Shown here in pieces: positions 6,246 to 14,643 of a stretch of 48,206 nucleotides of DNA. Location of the stretch: assembly GCA_023484085.1 (NCBI GenBank), contig JAMDAS010000005.1, positions 1-48,206 on the forward strand, in the 5' to 3' direction. The stretch comes from Candidatus Omnitrophota bacterium (GTDB lineage: Bacteria; Ratteibacteria; UBA8468; B48-G9; DTJG01). Both the position numbers and the translations under genes were made by a program. Numbering within the stretch: the first letter of the stretch is position 1; each line of letters opens with the position of its first letter. The notes under the pieces are model-generated. The model was not told the DNA's origin, searched no databases, and worked only from the letters and a program-made list of their open reading frames with translations.

Positions 6246-7193
6246 TTATTGTAAATCGTTATCATAAATTTTACTTTGATCAGGCACAGATAAGGTAAAA
6301 ATTTGTTTATCTATCGGTTGGTTAATTTTAACGCTATTCGGATTTATTTCAGCGATACCAGTTTGTAAAATTTCACCTTTTGTAGAATAAAGTATACCTT
6401 CTATGCGTAAAGGTATATAAATGGAACCACTATTAGTTTTATACTTTTTAATTTTTGTAACTTTTACTACATCTTGCCCGATTCCCATGATAGTTGCTTT
6501 TGAATAAATCGGATACCAATCATATTCTTTTGCAAAAAATATTTCACAGTTAATATTTCCTACGGTTGTTGCTATATTTTTAAATTTTATAGTTATACCT
6601 CTATATCCATTATTTATTGTTTCATTAACCCCTACTACTTTTTTTTGTAAATTTAACCACACTTCAGATTGTTTTAGAATATCTATATTTCTTATCTCTC
6701 CATTTTGGAAAGCGAATGAAAACATGAAAAATAAAGGATTTATAGATTGCATGGGTTTATATGGTCCTGGTGAGTGAGAAGTTCGTGAAAGATATAACAT
6801 TTTTTGCTGTTTTCCTTTATTATACGAAATATCTTCAAATTGATAAAACTTTTTATTATAAGCGATTATCCAAGTTTCGGGTTTTCCTGTAGCAATATTT
6901 TTAGGGGAAGTTTCTTCATCCCGATATTTTTGTTTGTCATAATAAAAAGCTAATTTGAGAACAGATTTATTCATGGGTGTTTTTGTCTGTTTTTTAAACG
7001 CTCCACTATATATCATCGTCATGGTTGAAGTAAACATATAAGATTGAAATTTTTCAAAATAAGCTTCTTGAGATAATAATAACGCTTTTACCTTAGAACC
7101 GGAATTTGATGCAGCATCTAATTTTGGGGAAAATACATATAAACTAATAATAATACATAATAATAGTTCCTTATATTTTCTCTTTATAAACAT
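6246..7193 (-). CDS. Secreted LolA-like lipid-carrier protein
   Basis: A 315-residue exported protein. The start MFIKRKYKELLLCIIISLYVFSP and LDA form a signal peptide of about 27 residues. The rest is beta-rich with the layout of LolA/LolB-like outer-membrane lipoprotein carriers: an early helix (LLSQEAYFEKFQSYMFTST), a hydrophobic strand set, then WYPIYSKAT, VVKVTKIKKY and SIYIPLRIEG, typical of the 'outer membrane lipoprotein-sorting' family. AGGAGAAACT precedes ATG 7193. No lipobox Cys is present. Residue-level function is not shown. It lies between two transposon ends, so it may be a stranded backbone gene. Confidence 0.5.
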   Translation of the reverse strand: MFIKRKYKELLLCIIISLYVFSPKLDAASNSGSKVKALLLSQEAYFEKFQSYMFTSTMTMIYSGAFKKQTKTPMNKSVLKLAFYYDKQKYRDEETSPKNIATGKPETWIIAYNKKFYQFEDISYNKGKQQKMLYLSRTSHSPGPYKPMQSINPLFFMFSFAFQNGEIRNIDILKQSEVWLNLQKKVVGVNETINNGYRGITIKFKNIATTVGNINCEIFFAKEYDWYPIYSKATIMGIGQDVVKVTKIKKYKTNSGSIYIPLRIEGILYSTKGEILQTGIAEINPNSVKINQPIDKQIFTLSVPDQSKIYDNDLQ

Positions 7194-7255
7194 AGTTTCT
7201 CCTATGTTAAAACAGATAATAGAGTAATAAAATTGATATTAATGGTTTTGTGAAT

Positions 7256-7416
7256 ATGATAAGAAAAGATATTGAATATTTTGAAAGTTTGAAATCTACT
7301 GCTCGGATAATTTTGCGTCATATATCCCCTTTTTGGTTGTGTTGCTGATTCTTTTACTGCCTTTATTTTATATCAATATATTTTTATATGGCAAATTTAT
7401 AAATTGGGAGATATAA
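7256..7416 (+). pseudogene. Frameshifted small membrane protein
   Basis: ATG 7256 opens a frame MIRKDIEYFESLKSTARIIL ending after ISPFWLCC. One frame over, from the CCCCTTTTT run at about 7328, a hydrophobic segment VVLLILLLPLFYINIFLYGKF continues to TAA 7414-7416. Joined, they would make a roughly 53-residue protein with one membrane segment, broken by an indel in the homopolymer. It precedes the large membrane protein at 7624. The end of this frame overlaps what could also be a TnpA tail. Confidence 0.35.
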
Positions 7417-7472
7417 ACTCTGGGTAAAGTAATGAATGGGAAAAAGGCGGATTTATAGGTGGTTTGACAAAA

Positions 7473-7510
7473 TACCGTGAAACATTTGCCTTGAATATAT
7501 AATTATACCC
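7473..7510 (+). repeat. Tn3-like end, tnpA-side class (copy B)
   Basis: The end reads outward through ACCGTGAAACATTTGCC to AATTATACCC at 7510, matching copy E (11260-11297) almost base for base. The last 10 bp (AATTATACCC) are tandemly repeated at 7511-7520. Just inside lies AAATTGGGAGATATAAAC (from 7401), which aligns with the TnpA tail found before copies E and G. It is the right end of a deleted element. Confidence 0.7.
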
Positions 7511-7582
7511 AATTATACCCATCGTTGAAAATCAAAACCCGAAAAATCTTACAATTGTGTTATAATATTTTCAAAAAAGATT

Positions 7583-8784
7583 AAAGGAGATAAAACATTT
7601 ATACTATTTCCCCTGAACTTTTAATGCGGTTTTTCATGTTTGCTACGGGAATAACCCTGATATTTACTATATTAAACAAATGGTTAATTATTCATAGCAG
7701 AAATATAGAAAATGCCTGTTTTCAGAACCTCGCGTCTTATCCGTCTTTTTTACGGAATGGATGGCGATTTGCCATTGCAAATCGCAGACTATTCTGGATT
7801 TTTCTTGGATTTGGTATTATTTCAGAACTTCAACAAACTTTTTTTACGTTTTTCCATCAAAAATCTAAAAATCTCCCACTAAATATTTTACATCCCCCAT
7901 TTTTTTATTCAATCGTGTCCCGCTTTCTTTCTAGCTTACCATACAGTTGTGGGTATATCGGGTTACCAGTTCTCCATGCAAATAACCTGATTTTTTTAAT
8001 ACTCGCATTATTTCTGATAAAACCGGTTATTAACCTGTTTTATTCAGAAACAAAGTCTGTACAACTATCCGTAAGATCTTTTAAGAAAATTTTTATACCT
8101 TTTATCATAATCATACCGGTTCTAATTTTAGTAAATTTTTATACATATGTCTGGAATCCTTTCTTCAGAGCGTCTTTTGAAAAACAAGATTTTCTTTTTC
8201 ATTTGATTTTTAGTTTTCTATTTCTTTATTACGTGATAGTTATAAATTCTTTTTCATATGGACTGATTCTTCACAGTTTTACAAAAGCGAAAGAAGAAAA
8301 ACTGGAAATGTTCACAGCCATTTCCAGTTCCCTTAAATATTTTAAACCTCTTTTTATCTACAATCTTATTCTTGTGATAATACCATCAATAATTCAGTTT
8401 CTTATGACTTTGTTTTCTATATCAAATATCTATGCCAATAATTTTTGGTTCCGTTTTTTGAACTGGTCGTTATTTATTTTAGGCTGGATTTTTCTTTTTT
8501 TTATATTCGTTCCTTTCTATATCGTTCTGAAAAATAATAACTGGCGCGAGGCTTTTAAGCAAAATTTTTTATTATGGAAAATTTATCTTCCTGAAACTCT
8601 TACATTGATTATTTTTTACGTGATAGCTGCATGGATATTTATACAATTTCCAAATATTATTCTTTTTGCAATTTCATTTATTCCACTTATTTTCCATCAA
8701 TTTTTAATACTATTCTTAATACTTGTAATAAATTTCTGGTTTACGGGTGTAATCTGCCAATTTGTCGATAAAACATCATTCTGA
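7583..8784 (+). CDS. Polytopic membrane protein, function unknown
   Basis: A multi-spanning membrane protein of about 386 residues from ATG 7624, with around eight hydrophobic segments (for example FATGITLIFTILNKW, LIFLILALFLI, IFIPFIIIIPVLILV, WSLFILGWIFLFFIFVPF, FLILFLILVINFWF). Basic loops and rare charged residues suit an inner-membrane protein. No family is recognised. The start is uncertain: AAGGAG at 7583-7588 is too far from ATG 7624 but sits 8 nt before an in-frame ATT at 7597, which would add nine residues. An extended -10 (TGTTATAAT, to 7566) lies just upstream. The gene lies between two Tn3-like ends pointing at each other. Confidence 0.6.
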
Positions 8785-8856
8785 TATATTTTATTGAAAA
8801 TAAAATAGAGCATTAAAGATAAAATATTAAGAAAGTATTTTGCGAATGGCAGTTGA

Positions 8857-8953
8857 TTATTTACCTCTTTTAAAAAAGAACCAAAATGTATTCGTTTCAT
8901 TAAGTCTTTTATTCCAAATCTTTAGTTTCGTGAAGCCCTATTTAATTTTACCC
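8857..8953 (+). pseudogene. IS transposase remnant plus IS terminus and TIR scrap
   Basis: The frame 8857-8925 reads LFTSFKKEPKCIRFIKSFIP then NL-stop, matching the C-terminus of the complete transposase at 13035-14309 (ASFVNEPKRIRFIKSFIPNL). The DNA then continues into the same IS end (TTTCGTGAAGCCCTA, to 8940) and on into TTTAATTTTACCC (8941-8953), the outer 13 bp of a Tn3-like end. So this is the leftover edge of another copy of the IS, inserted at the same spot within the transposon end. Confidence 0.75.
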
Positions 8954-9088
8954 AAGCAAGATTGATTATGTGTGTTCATAATAATTTTTATATTATCCAC
9001 TCATTGTGTAAAAAGTATAGTTATACATATTATATCTGAATATAGTAAATTTATAATCTTTTTCCTTGCGCTTTGCTTCAGGCTACGC

Positions 9089-9114
9089 GGTATTTTGTAG
9101 GCCTGCAAAATACC
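9089..9114. other. Perfect 9 bp stem hairpin
   Basis: GGTATTTTG (9089-9097) pairs with CAAAATACC (9106-9114) around an 8 nt loop containing AGGCCT. The tract after it (TTGTTATTATAAT) is only weakly T-rich. It may be a degenerate terminator or a mobile-element structure. Apart from this and the two features that follow, the 8954-9378 interval shows no gene. Confidence 0.4.
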
Positions 9115-9161
9115 TTGTTATTATAATATCTAATTTTTTTAATAAAATACAGACAGAAATG

Positions 9162-9205
9162 TGACATTCTATCTTTTAATTCATAGATGACATTCTATCT
9201 TTTAA
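9162..9205 (+). repeat. Two 18 bp direct repeats
   Basis: TGACATTCTATCTTTTAA is present at 9162-9179 and identically at 9188-9205, a 26 bp period, 28 bp outside the Tn3-like end at 9233. Two exact copies are more than expected by chance. They could be a transposase-binding repeat or a slippage duplication. Confidence 0.6.
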
Positions 9206-9378
9206 ACTACATTTTTGTTTTAGTAGAATAAAGGGTATAATTACATATTTAGGGCAAATGTTTCACGAGATTACATTTAAGTCTTATAATTATACTCAAC
9301 CTTGTTTATAAACCCTTTGTTATCAACGGGTTTCAAAGGAAATTCCTATGCCATTAAAGTATGGCACAACACGAATAG

Positions 9379-9407
9379 TTGATTTTTCGCAATAAAGTTA
9401 GTATAAT
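9379..9407 (+). promoter_or_regulatory. Promoter of the protease cargo operon
   Basis: TTGATT (9379-9384), a 17 bp spacer and a perfect TATAAT (9402-9407) lie 14 bp before ATG 9422. The predicted transcript start (about 9414) would leave only a very short leader and would exclude most of the AGGAG at 9409-9413. Confidence 0.6.
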
Positions 9408-9421
9408 AGGAGTATAAATTT

Positions 9422-9664
9422 ATGGCTATGATTAAAAAAACAAGTCAAAAAGGTATGATCAGTAAGGTCGCAACAAGGCGCGTTTTAGACCAAAATGTTG
9501 CCGCGTTTAGGGTTTATGATACTTACAAGAAAACCGCCGACATTATAGAGCGCGCGGAGTTTGCGTCTGGAAAAAGAGTAATTTTCAAATCCGACACCGG
9601 CTCTACGCTTAATTTTGAAATCAATCGCTATGGAGTCTACTCAACAACAGCGCATAAAATTTAA
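9422..9664 (+). CDS. 80-residue hypothetical protein before SDH protease
   Basis: A small basic N-terminus (MAMIKKTSQKG) is followed by KVATRRVLDQNVAAFRVYDT and a charged body ending in FEINRYGVYSTTAHKI. I do not recognise a family. It is the first gene of a two-gene unit with its own consensus promoter, and the next gene starts 35 bp inside it, so the two are translationally coupled. That suggests a functional partnership with the protease, perhaps as inhibitor, adaptor or antitoxin-like regulator; this is inference only. Confidence 0.65.
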   Translation: MAMIKKTSQKGMISKVATRRVLDQNVAAFRVYDTYKKTADIIERAEFASGKRVIFKSDTGSTLNFEINRYGVYSTTAHKI

Positions 9665-10661
9665 GACGGTGCAGGATTGGAACGACTATATCGCTCCTCT
9701 GCTTCAATCCGGTAAAGGAATAACCGGAAAGGATTTATTTGAACTTCGCAAAGCGTGCTACGCCGAAATTGAAGCGTTGCGCGAACGGCCGCTTTTAATT
9801 TACGCAACAAAATTTTTGGACGGCGGACCACCCGGAATGCCAAATCAAATTGACTTGTCCGATGTGGACGGATTTACCGACCTTATCAATTCCGTTGGCA
9901 ACAATTTCAAATCCGTTGATGTGCTTTTGCATAGTCCGGGCGGACGGCCTGACGCAACAGAGCGAATTGTCGAAATACTTCGCAACAGATTTAAAGAAGT
10001 AAATTTTTTAGTTCCGCACTCCGCATATTCCGCCGCCACAATGTTGGTCTTGTCCGGGAATGGTATTGTTTTGCACCCAAGCGCAACGCTTGGACCGATT
10101 GACCCGCAAGTAGGCGTTCCGACAAAAGAAGGCATGATCCGTTTCGTTCCAGCAAAATCAATCTTAAATGGCTTTGCGAAAGCTAAAAAATGTATAAAAG
10201 ACGAAGGGCCAGAAACTTTACCCGCCTATATTCCTCTGATTGAAAAATACTCGCTTGATCTTTTTGAGCTTTGCGAAGATTCTGAAAAATTATCTAAAGA
10301 GTTGGTTTCTTCGTGGCTCAAAAAATATATGTTTGCAGGTGTAAAAAATAACGGACGAAAAATCAAAAAAATCGTTTCGTATTTTTCCGATTACAATACC
10401 CACAAAATTCACTCGCGTCCATTAACACCGGAGAAACTCTCATCTTTCGGTTTGAAACTTGAAGTCGCCGAAAATCCACTCCGCGATTTATTGTGGGAAG
10501 CGTATATTTTACTCAACGGATTTTTTAATGTTAGTCAGTTCGTGAAATTATACGAATGTACTAATGGCGTATCGTGGGGCAAGCAATTTCAAAGCATAAT
10601 GGGTCCGCCACAGATGCAACCCCAACCGCGACCGCAATCTCAATCCAAACCACAACAATGA
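9630..10661 (+). CDS. SDH-family serine protease (ClpP/crotonase fold)
   Basis: A 343-residue protein of the serine dehydrogenase proteinase (SDH) family, related to SppA and ClpP. From ATG 9630, HSPGG at about 101-105 is the oxyanion-loop signature of the fold and Ser134 in PHSAYSAATM is the likely nucleophile, followed by NGIVLHPSATLGPIDPQV. SDH proteins normally have a membrane segment; here none is evident, and the C-terminus ends in a Pro/Gln-rich tail, so it may be cytosolic. ATG 9630 is preferred to TTG 9615. No Shine-Dalgarno is seen, so it depends on coupling to the upstream gene. It is cargo of a Tn3-like element. Confidence 0.82.
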   Translation: MESTQQQRIKFKTVQDWNDYIAPLLQSGKGITGKDLFELRKACYAEIEALRERPLLIYATKFLDGGPPGMPNQIDLSDVDGFTDLINSVGNNFKSVDVLLHSPGGRPDATERIVEILRNRFKEVNFLVPHSAYSAATMLVLSGNGIVLHPSATLGPIDPQVGVPTKEGMIRFVPAKSILNGFAKAKKCIKDEGPETLPAYIPLIEKYSLDLFELCEDSEKLSKELVSSWLKKYMFAGVKNNGRKIKKIVSYFSDYNTHKIHSRPLTPEKLSSFGLKLEVAENPLRDLLWEAYILLNGFFNVSQFVKLYECTNGVSWGKQFQSIMGPPQMQPQPRPQSQSKPQQ

Positions 10662-10720
10662 GGTGTTCCAACGAAGTTGGCACAAATTCCGTCGGCGTCC
10701 AAAGTTCAGGCGAGACATAA

Positions 10721-11125
10721 GTGATGGAATGTATGGAAATTCTTTCTATTGCGGCTCAAAAAGGAATAAAAATATATTCAGTTAAAGGGAACTGGCAATT
10801 AGATAATAGTATTCAAAGTAAAATTATTGCTATGGCTTTCTCAATGGCTGCTGAGATTGAAAGAGATTTGATTTCACAAAGGACAAAAGAAGCACTGCGA
10901 ATAAAAAAAGAATCTGGATTTCCATTAGGACGTCCACCAGGTCCGGGAAAAAGTAAATTGGATAAGTTCAGACCAGAAATTGAAGCTCTGTTGATTAACG
11001 GTTCTACCCAGAGATTTATTGCCAGACGATATCAAACTACTGAATCTAATTTGTTTAATTGGATGAAAAAACATAAAATACAAAATGTTCGTTCTGAGAT
11101 TCAAAATGAAAGGGTAAAATTATAA
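10721..11125 (+). pseudogene. N-terminally truncated serine resolvase
   Basis: The readable frame (134 residues from GTG 10721; stop just before it) corresponds to the second half of a small serine recombinase: KGIKIYSVKGNWQLDN, the E-helix MAAEIERDLISQRTKEAL and a C-terminal helix-turn-helix (STQRFIARRYQTTESNLFNW). The catalytic Ser domain start (YxRVST) is missing. The gene reads toward the Tn3-like end at 11128-11165, as the intact resolvase at 14692 does toward its own end. The protease cargo appears to have replaced the 5' half. Confidence 0.82.
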
Positions 11126-11165
11126 AAACTCGTGGTGTTTTCCCCCGGAATATGTAATTTTACCC

Positions 11166-11297
11166 AAATATGCAAAATATGCAATTATATCCCAAAATAT
11201 AAAAAATTGGAGAAACAAATTAATGGGAAAAGCGTGAAATTAAAGGGGGTTTGACAAAATACCGTGAAACATTTGCCCTAAATATGTAATTATACCC
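11166..11297 (+). repeat. Right-end remnant of a second Tn3-like element (copy E)
   Basis: AAATTGGAGAAACAAATTAA (TnpA tail, ending KIGETN-stop) at about 11203-11222 is followed by AAGGGGGTTTGACAAAATAC and the end itself at 11260-11297. The whole approximately 100 bp aligns with copy G (15553-15652) with scattered differences. It abuts the end at 11165 directly, so two elements are back to back. Confidence 0.7.
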
Positions 11298-11354
11298 AAT
11301 CTTCTGTAATAAGTTTTTACTTTGTAACTGTGTGCCTTTGTGCCTAAGATTTGC

Positions 11355-11373
11355 AAACTTCAAAGAGAAGTTT
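11355..11373. promoter_or_regulatory. Operator-like inverted repeat upstream of MFS gene
   Basis: AAACTTC and GAAGTTT form a perfect 7 bp dyad around AAAGA. CTTTGTGCCT occurs on both sides of it (about 11335 and 11378). It lies 56 bp upstream of ATG 11429, suiting a regulator site, though no regulator gene is nearby. Confidence 0.35.
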
Positions 11374-11428
11374 TAACTTTGTGCCTATAAATATGAACGG
11401 TGTTTAGTCAATATTTACCAATAATATT

Positions 11429-12628
11429 ATGGATAATAAGTGGTATGTAAATAAAAATGCATTCTTATTAAGCCTATCCGCTTTTTTTGCTGATTTAGGT
11501 TATCAATTGGTTTTAACCGGATTTCCAATATACATAATTTTTTATTTAAAAGCCCCTGTATATTCAATAGGTTTAGCTTATGCTGTTATTTATGGCGGTG
11601 GCTCAAAAAATATATATTTTGGCGGGATATTAGGAGACAGATTTGGTAAGAAAAGAATGGCAATCGTGGGAAATCTGCTTATACCTATTTTATCATTTAC
11701 GGCATTTTCTACGAATGTTTTTTTAGCAATTCTATTATTTTCTTTGGGCTGGTGGGCAAGAAATCTTAGAACACCTTCAAGAAGAGGTATGCTTTCTGAT
11801 GTAGTAACTGTGGAGCAAAAATCCAAAGCATTCGGACTTATGCATTTTCTTGATATAACAGGAGCTGCCCTTGCCGCATTGACTTTTATAATAATGCTTT
11901 ATTTTAAAGTAGAGATAAAGTATATATTCTTAATTGGCGTTATACCTTTACTTATATCTACACTCTGTATTATTTTTGTTGAATACAATGATAAAGTTTT
12001 ATCTGTCAAAAATGAAGTTTCAACACAAAAAACAGATAAACAAAAATCAGATGAAATGGGGAAAATATCCAAGAATGTACTCTGGGGAATACTAATTGGA
12101 ACTACTTTGTTTGGTTTCAGCTATTATAGTTTAGGATACCCTATAATAACAATATCCCAGATATCAGGTAAAGATACAATCGGAGCCCTTTCATACTTTA
12201 TTTATTTGTTTGTTTCCGGAATTACAGGATATGCTGTAGGATATTTTGCCGGAAAATTTAATAAGGTTAAATTTCTTGGTTTGGCTGGTTATATTTTATC
12301 CGGATTTGGTTCTATATTAATTGGTATAGGTTATTTACTGCATTTAGGTCTTTTATTCCCATTCATTGGGGTTGCAGTTCTTGGTTTGGGGCTGGGTGTT
12401 ATAGAAACCCTTGAACCATCTATAATTTCCCTGATAAGTCCAAAGAAAACCATAGGAAAACAGATGGGTAAACTCACTGCTGCAAGAAGTATTGGATTAT
12501 TCATAGGAAATCTTGCAATGTCTCTATTTTACATGTCAAGCCCTTTTTTATCTTATGGATATGCATTTTGTATATCTATAATTGCAGGGGGGATAATTTT
12601 ATATTTTGGAAGAAGAGCCAATATATAA
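11429..12628 (+). CDS. MFS transporter
   Basis: A 399-residue major facilitator protein with about 12 membrane segments in two halves joined by a hydrophilic loop (around residues 190-215, KNEVSTQKTDKQKSDEMGK). The loop-2 signature appears as GGILGDRFGKKRMAI, and helix 4 carries WWARNLRTPSRRGMLSD, as in the multidrug or metabolite efflux subgroup. The substrate cannot be told. The next gene downstream begins a copper P-type ATPase, so the pair could have been a metal-resistance cassette. It lies between two transposon ends. Confidence 0.85.
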   Translation: MDNKWYVNKNAFLLSLSAFFADLGYQLVLTGFPIYIIFYLKAPVYSIGLAYAVIYGGGSKNIYFGGILGDRFGKKRMAIVGNLLIPILSFTAFSTNVFLAILLFSLGWWARNLRTPSRRGMLSDVVTVEQKSKAFGLMHFLDITGAALAALTFIIMLYFKVEIKYIFLIGVIPLLISTLCIIFVEYNDKVLSVKNEVSTQKTDKQKSDEMGKISKNVLWGILIGTTLFGFSYYSLGYPIITISQISGKDTIGALSYFIYLFVSGITGYAVGYFAGKFNKVKFLGLAGYILSGFGSILIGIGYLLHLGLLFPFIGVAVLGLGLGVIETLEPSIISLISPKKTIGKQMGKLTAARSIGLFIGNLAMSLFYMSSPFLSYGYAFCISIIAGGIILYFGRRANI

Positions 12629-12647
12629 AAACTGAATATTTACTTAT

Positions 12648-13006
12648 ATGAATACTTCAAATAATATATATACTTGTCCGATGCATCCGCAGATTATTAG
12701 TGATAAACAAGACGACTGTTCTATATGCGGCATGGCACTTGAATTGCAATCTGTTTCTTTAGAAGAAGAAAAGAATGTTGAACTTATCTATATGTCAAGA
12801 CGTTTTTGGATTTGTCTTGTTTTAACCATTCCTATTATTTTTCTTGCTATGAGTAATTATATACCAGCAATATCAATTAAAAATATCCTTTCTTTTAAAG
12901 CAGTTGAATGGCTTGAGGGTATAATTACCACGCCGATAGTTTTGTGGGGAGGATGGCCATTTTTTGTCAGAGGATTTAATTCTATAAAAAACCGCAGTCT
13001 AAATAT
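12648..13006 (+). pseudogene. Truncated heavy-metal P-type ATPase (CopA/CopB-like)
   Basis: The frame begins MNTSNNIYTCPMHPQIISD and then CSICGMALE, the YHS-like metal-binding motif (CPMHP...CPMCGM) found at the N-terminus of CopB/SilP-type copper ATPases. Two membrane helices and WPFFVRGFNSIKNRSLNM follow, the usual lead into membrane segment 3. At exactly this point (13007) the Tn3-like end GGGTAAAATTACA begins and the frame closes after GKIT. About 85 percent of the enzyme (phosphorylation and ATP domains) is missing, so it is non-functional. Confidence 0.85.
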
Positions 13007-13019
13007 GGGTAAAATTACA

Positions 13020-14643
13020 TAGGGCTTCACGAAACTAAAGATTTGGAATAAAAGACTTAATGAAACGAATACGTTTTGGTTCATTGACAAAAGAAGCAAA
13101 GAGAGCGACGGCCAGAACCGTAATATGAGAGATGGTGCATAAGTTGGCGGTGGCACGCAGTCCTTTGACTGATGGTTCCTGCATAGAAATAGCAAGGAGT
13201 CTGGAGAAAATGCGTTCACTGCTGGATCTGCGGTTGAAGTCCTTTTTGAAAGATTGGGAATCATAGTCTATTAAATGGCGAATGTCCCGGTCGACGCGGA
13301 TGTTTTTGTAACAACCAGAACCTTTTTCAAACTGAGGATGAGACCACGGACAATCAGGATGCAATGCTGCAAACTTTTTGGAAGCACGAATAGGGCAATA
13401 GAATTTATGGCGCATTCTATTTTGTCGGGGATCCCAGTATATTCCACGGGATATCATTTCAAATCCAGCGATGCAGACTGGAGCACCGGAAAAAGAAAGA
13501 GTTGGTTGGGAACCGGAGTCACGCCGGAGATTTCTGGCAATACGCGGTTTAGCATGCAAAGTGTTAAGAATAAAATCAATAATAGTTGCGGAGTCATATT
13601 CAGAATCTGCCATGACTGCTTTCGGATGAAAGCGATAATGTTCTTTCACAATTATAAGTTGGGGGATGATAACATTGGTTTCATAAACATTGGCAGGTAG
13701 TGTACACTCAACTATGGGTAATTCGGATACCGTATCATTAATAAGATGATTACGATAGCCCCAAAAGAATTCAATTTTCTTTTTTCTATCAGGAAAAGTA
13801 GAAAAGACGCTTAATCTAGCATCCGGGTCACTGTGAGGTGGATGATCTTTAGAAAATCTATTATGAACATGTGTTTTTAGATTATTATTTTTCACATTCG
13901 CTTTAATAGGACAAGCATCAACAGAAAGATATTTTCCGGAAATAACTTTACGTTTAATAAGATGAAGAACGAGTGTTTCCCGAATTTGTTGCAAAATAGC
14001 ATTGTCGATGGTGCGAAGAAAAACAGAGAATCGTTCGACTGGAATCGGTTCTGTTCTGGTAGGGAAACCAAGTATATATGAAAGCTTCGGCCGTTCATAG
14101 AGCTCAACTGTCAGGTCACTCAAAGTAAGAAGAGAACGGAGATTTTTAAATATGAGTGCCTTGGTAATGGCAGCATGGCTAATAGGCCGGCGGCCCGTTT
14201 GAAAAATATTATCTAACGATGAAAGATCCAGCAGAGAAAAGAAACGTTGGTACTTTTCCATAGGTTCTTTGAAAAGTTCCTCTGGGTCGAACAAAATTGG
14301 TTGAAACATATTTACCTCCCGTTTCGTGAAAGTCGCATAAAAATATTAGATACATAGTATCATCTCGAAAGGGGAGGAGGTAAAAAGAGAAAAATTAAAA
14401 TTTAGGCAGAATAAGGGTTTTCAAATAAAATAAAAATAAAAAAAATAGGGTTTCACGAAACTAAACGACAGTGATTTTTGCCCTCCTGTCCTTCGGAAAA
14501 AATGGCAAAATAGAGAAAAATGACAAAAAATACATGCGTAAACCCGCACTGCTCAACGATTTTCATAGCAGGAGGGCAAATTTAAAATAGGCAGTCTCTG
14601 AAACCGTTGTGCCTCAATGGTTTCGAAGTTTCGTGAAAGGCTA
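13020..14643 (-). mobile_element. DDE insertion sequence inserted in the transposon end
   Basis: Inverted ends TAGGGCTTCACGAAAC (from 13020) and, read inward from 14643, TAGCCTTTCACGAAAC frame the transposase gene. TAAAATTACA is duplicated on both sides (13010-13019 and 14644-14653), a 10 bp target duplication. The right 330 bp contain a further end-like copy (TAGGGTTTCACGAAAC at about 14452) and a 12 bp inverted repeat, TTTGCCCTCCTG at 14477 with its complement at 14569-14580. Removing the IS restores a perfect Tn3-like end. Confidence 0.82.
13035..14309 (-). CDS. IS4/IS1182-like DDE transposase
   Basis: A 424-residue transposase. The N-terminal DUF772-like region (TGRRPISHAAITKALIFKNL, SDLTVEL) is followed by the DDE core: SVDACPIKANVKN (first Asp), MADSEYDSATIIDF (second Asp) and, near the end, RRSSSERIFSRLLAI (Glu). 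A Cys/His-containing insert (FYCPIRASKKFAALHPDCPW) is typical of IS1182-like transposases. The gene is full length and uninterrupted, so the element may be active. GGGAGG (14316-14321) precedes ATG 14309. A 3' remnant of the same gene lies at 8857. Confidence 0.88.
   Translation of the reverse strand: MFQPILFDPEELFKEPMEKYQRFFSLLDLSSLDNIFQTGRRPISHAAITKALIFKNLRSLLTLSDLTVELYERPKLSYILGFPTRTEPIPVERFSVFLRTIDNAILQQIRETLVLHLIKRKVISGKYLSVDACPIKANVKNNNLKTHVHNRFSKDHPPHSDPDARLSVFSTFPDRKKKIEFFWGYRNHLINDTVSELPIVECTLPANVYETNVIIPQLIIVKEHYRFHPKAVMADSEYDSATIIDFILNTLHAKPRIARNLRRDSGSQPTLSFSGAPVCIAGFEMISRGIYWDPRQNRMRHKFYCPIRASKKFAALHPDCPWSHPQFEKGSGCYKNIRVDRDIRHLIDYDSQSFKKDFNRRSSSERIFSRLLAISMQEPSVKGLRATANLCTISHITVLAVALFASFVNEPKRIRFIKSFIPNL

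Larger units (their letters stand above)
9233..11165 (+). mobile_element. Tn3-like element with both ends, carrying an SDH protease
   Basis: The left end starts GGGTATAATTACATATTTAG at 9233 and continues GGCAAATGTTTCACG (tnpA-side class). The right end (11128-11165) reads outward to AATTTTACCC at 11165 (recombinase-side class). The ends are inverted and enclose about 1.9 kb: an 80-residue gene, an SDH-type protease gene and a resolvase C-terminal fragment reading toward the right end. No TnpA is left, so it is non-autonomous. The cargo looks richer in G and C than its flanks. No clean 5 bp target duplication is visible (ATAAA against AAATA). Confidence 0.6.

Noticed and set aside
9162-9205. 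Short repeats as a CRISPR array
   Set aside because: Only two repeats with an 8 bp gap, no spacers of CRISPR length and no cas gene anywhere in the window.
6246-9233. Region between facing ends at 7473 and 9233 as a single transposon
   Set aside because: Both ends are of the tnpA-side class and point toward the region from outside, so they belong to neighbouring elements, not to one element spanning it.
11249-11280. TTGACA inside the tnpA-side end as an outward promoter
   Set aside because: No -10-like hexamer at 15-19 bp spacing in copies B and E, and the -35 is degraded (TTGGCA) in copy G.
12857-13700. Open frames on both strands around the IS left end (12857-13264 minus, 13275-13700 plus)
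   Set aside because: The first is a shadow of the ATPase fragment and transposase 3' end; the second is antisense to the transposase.
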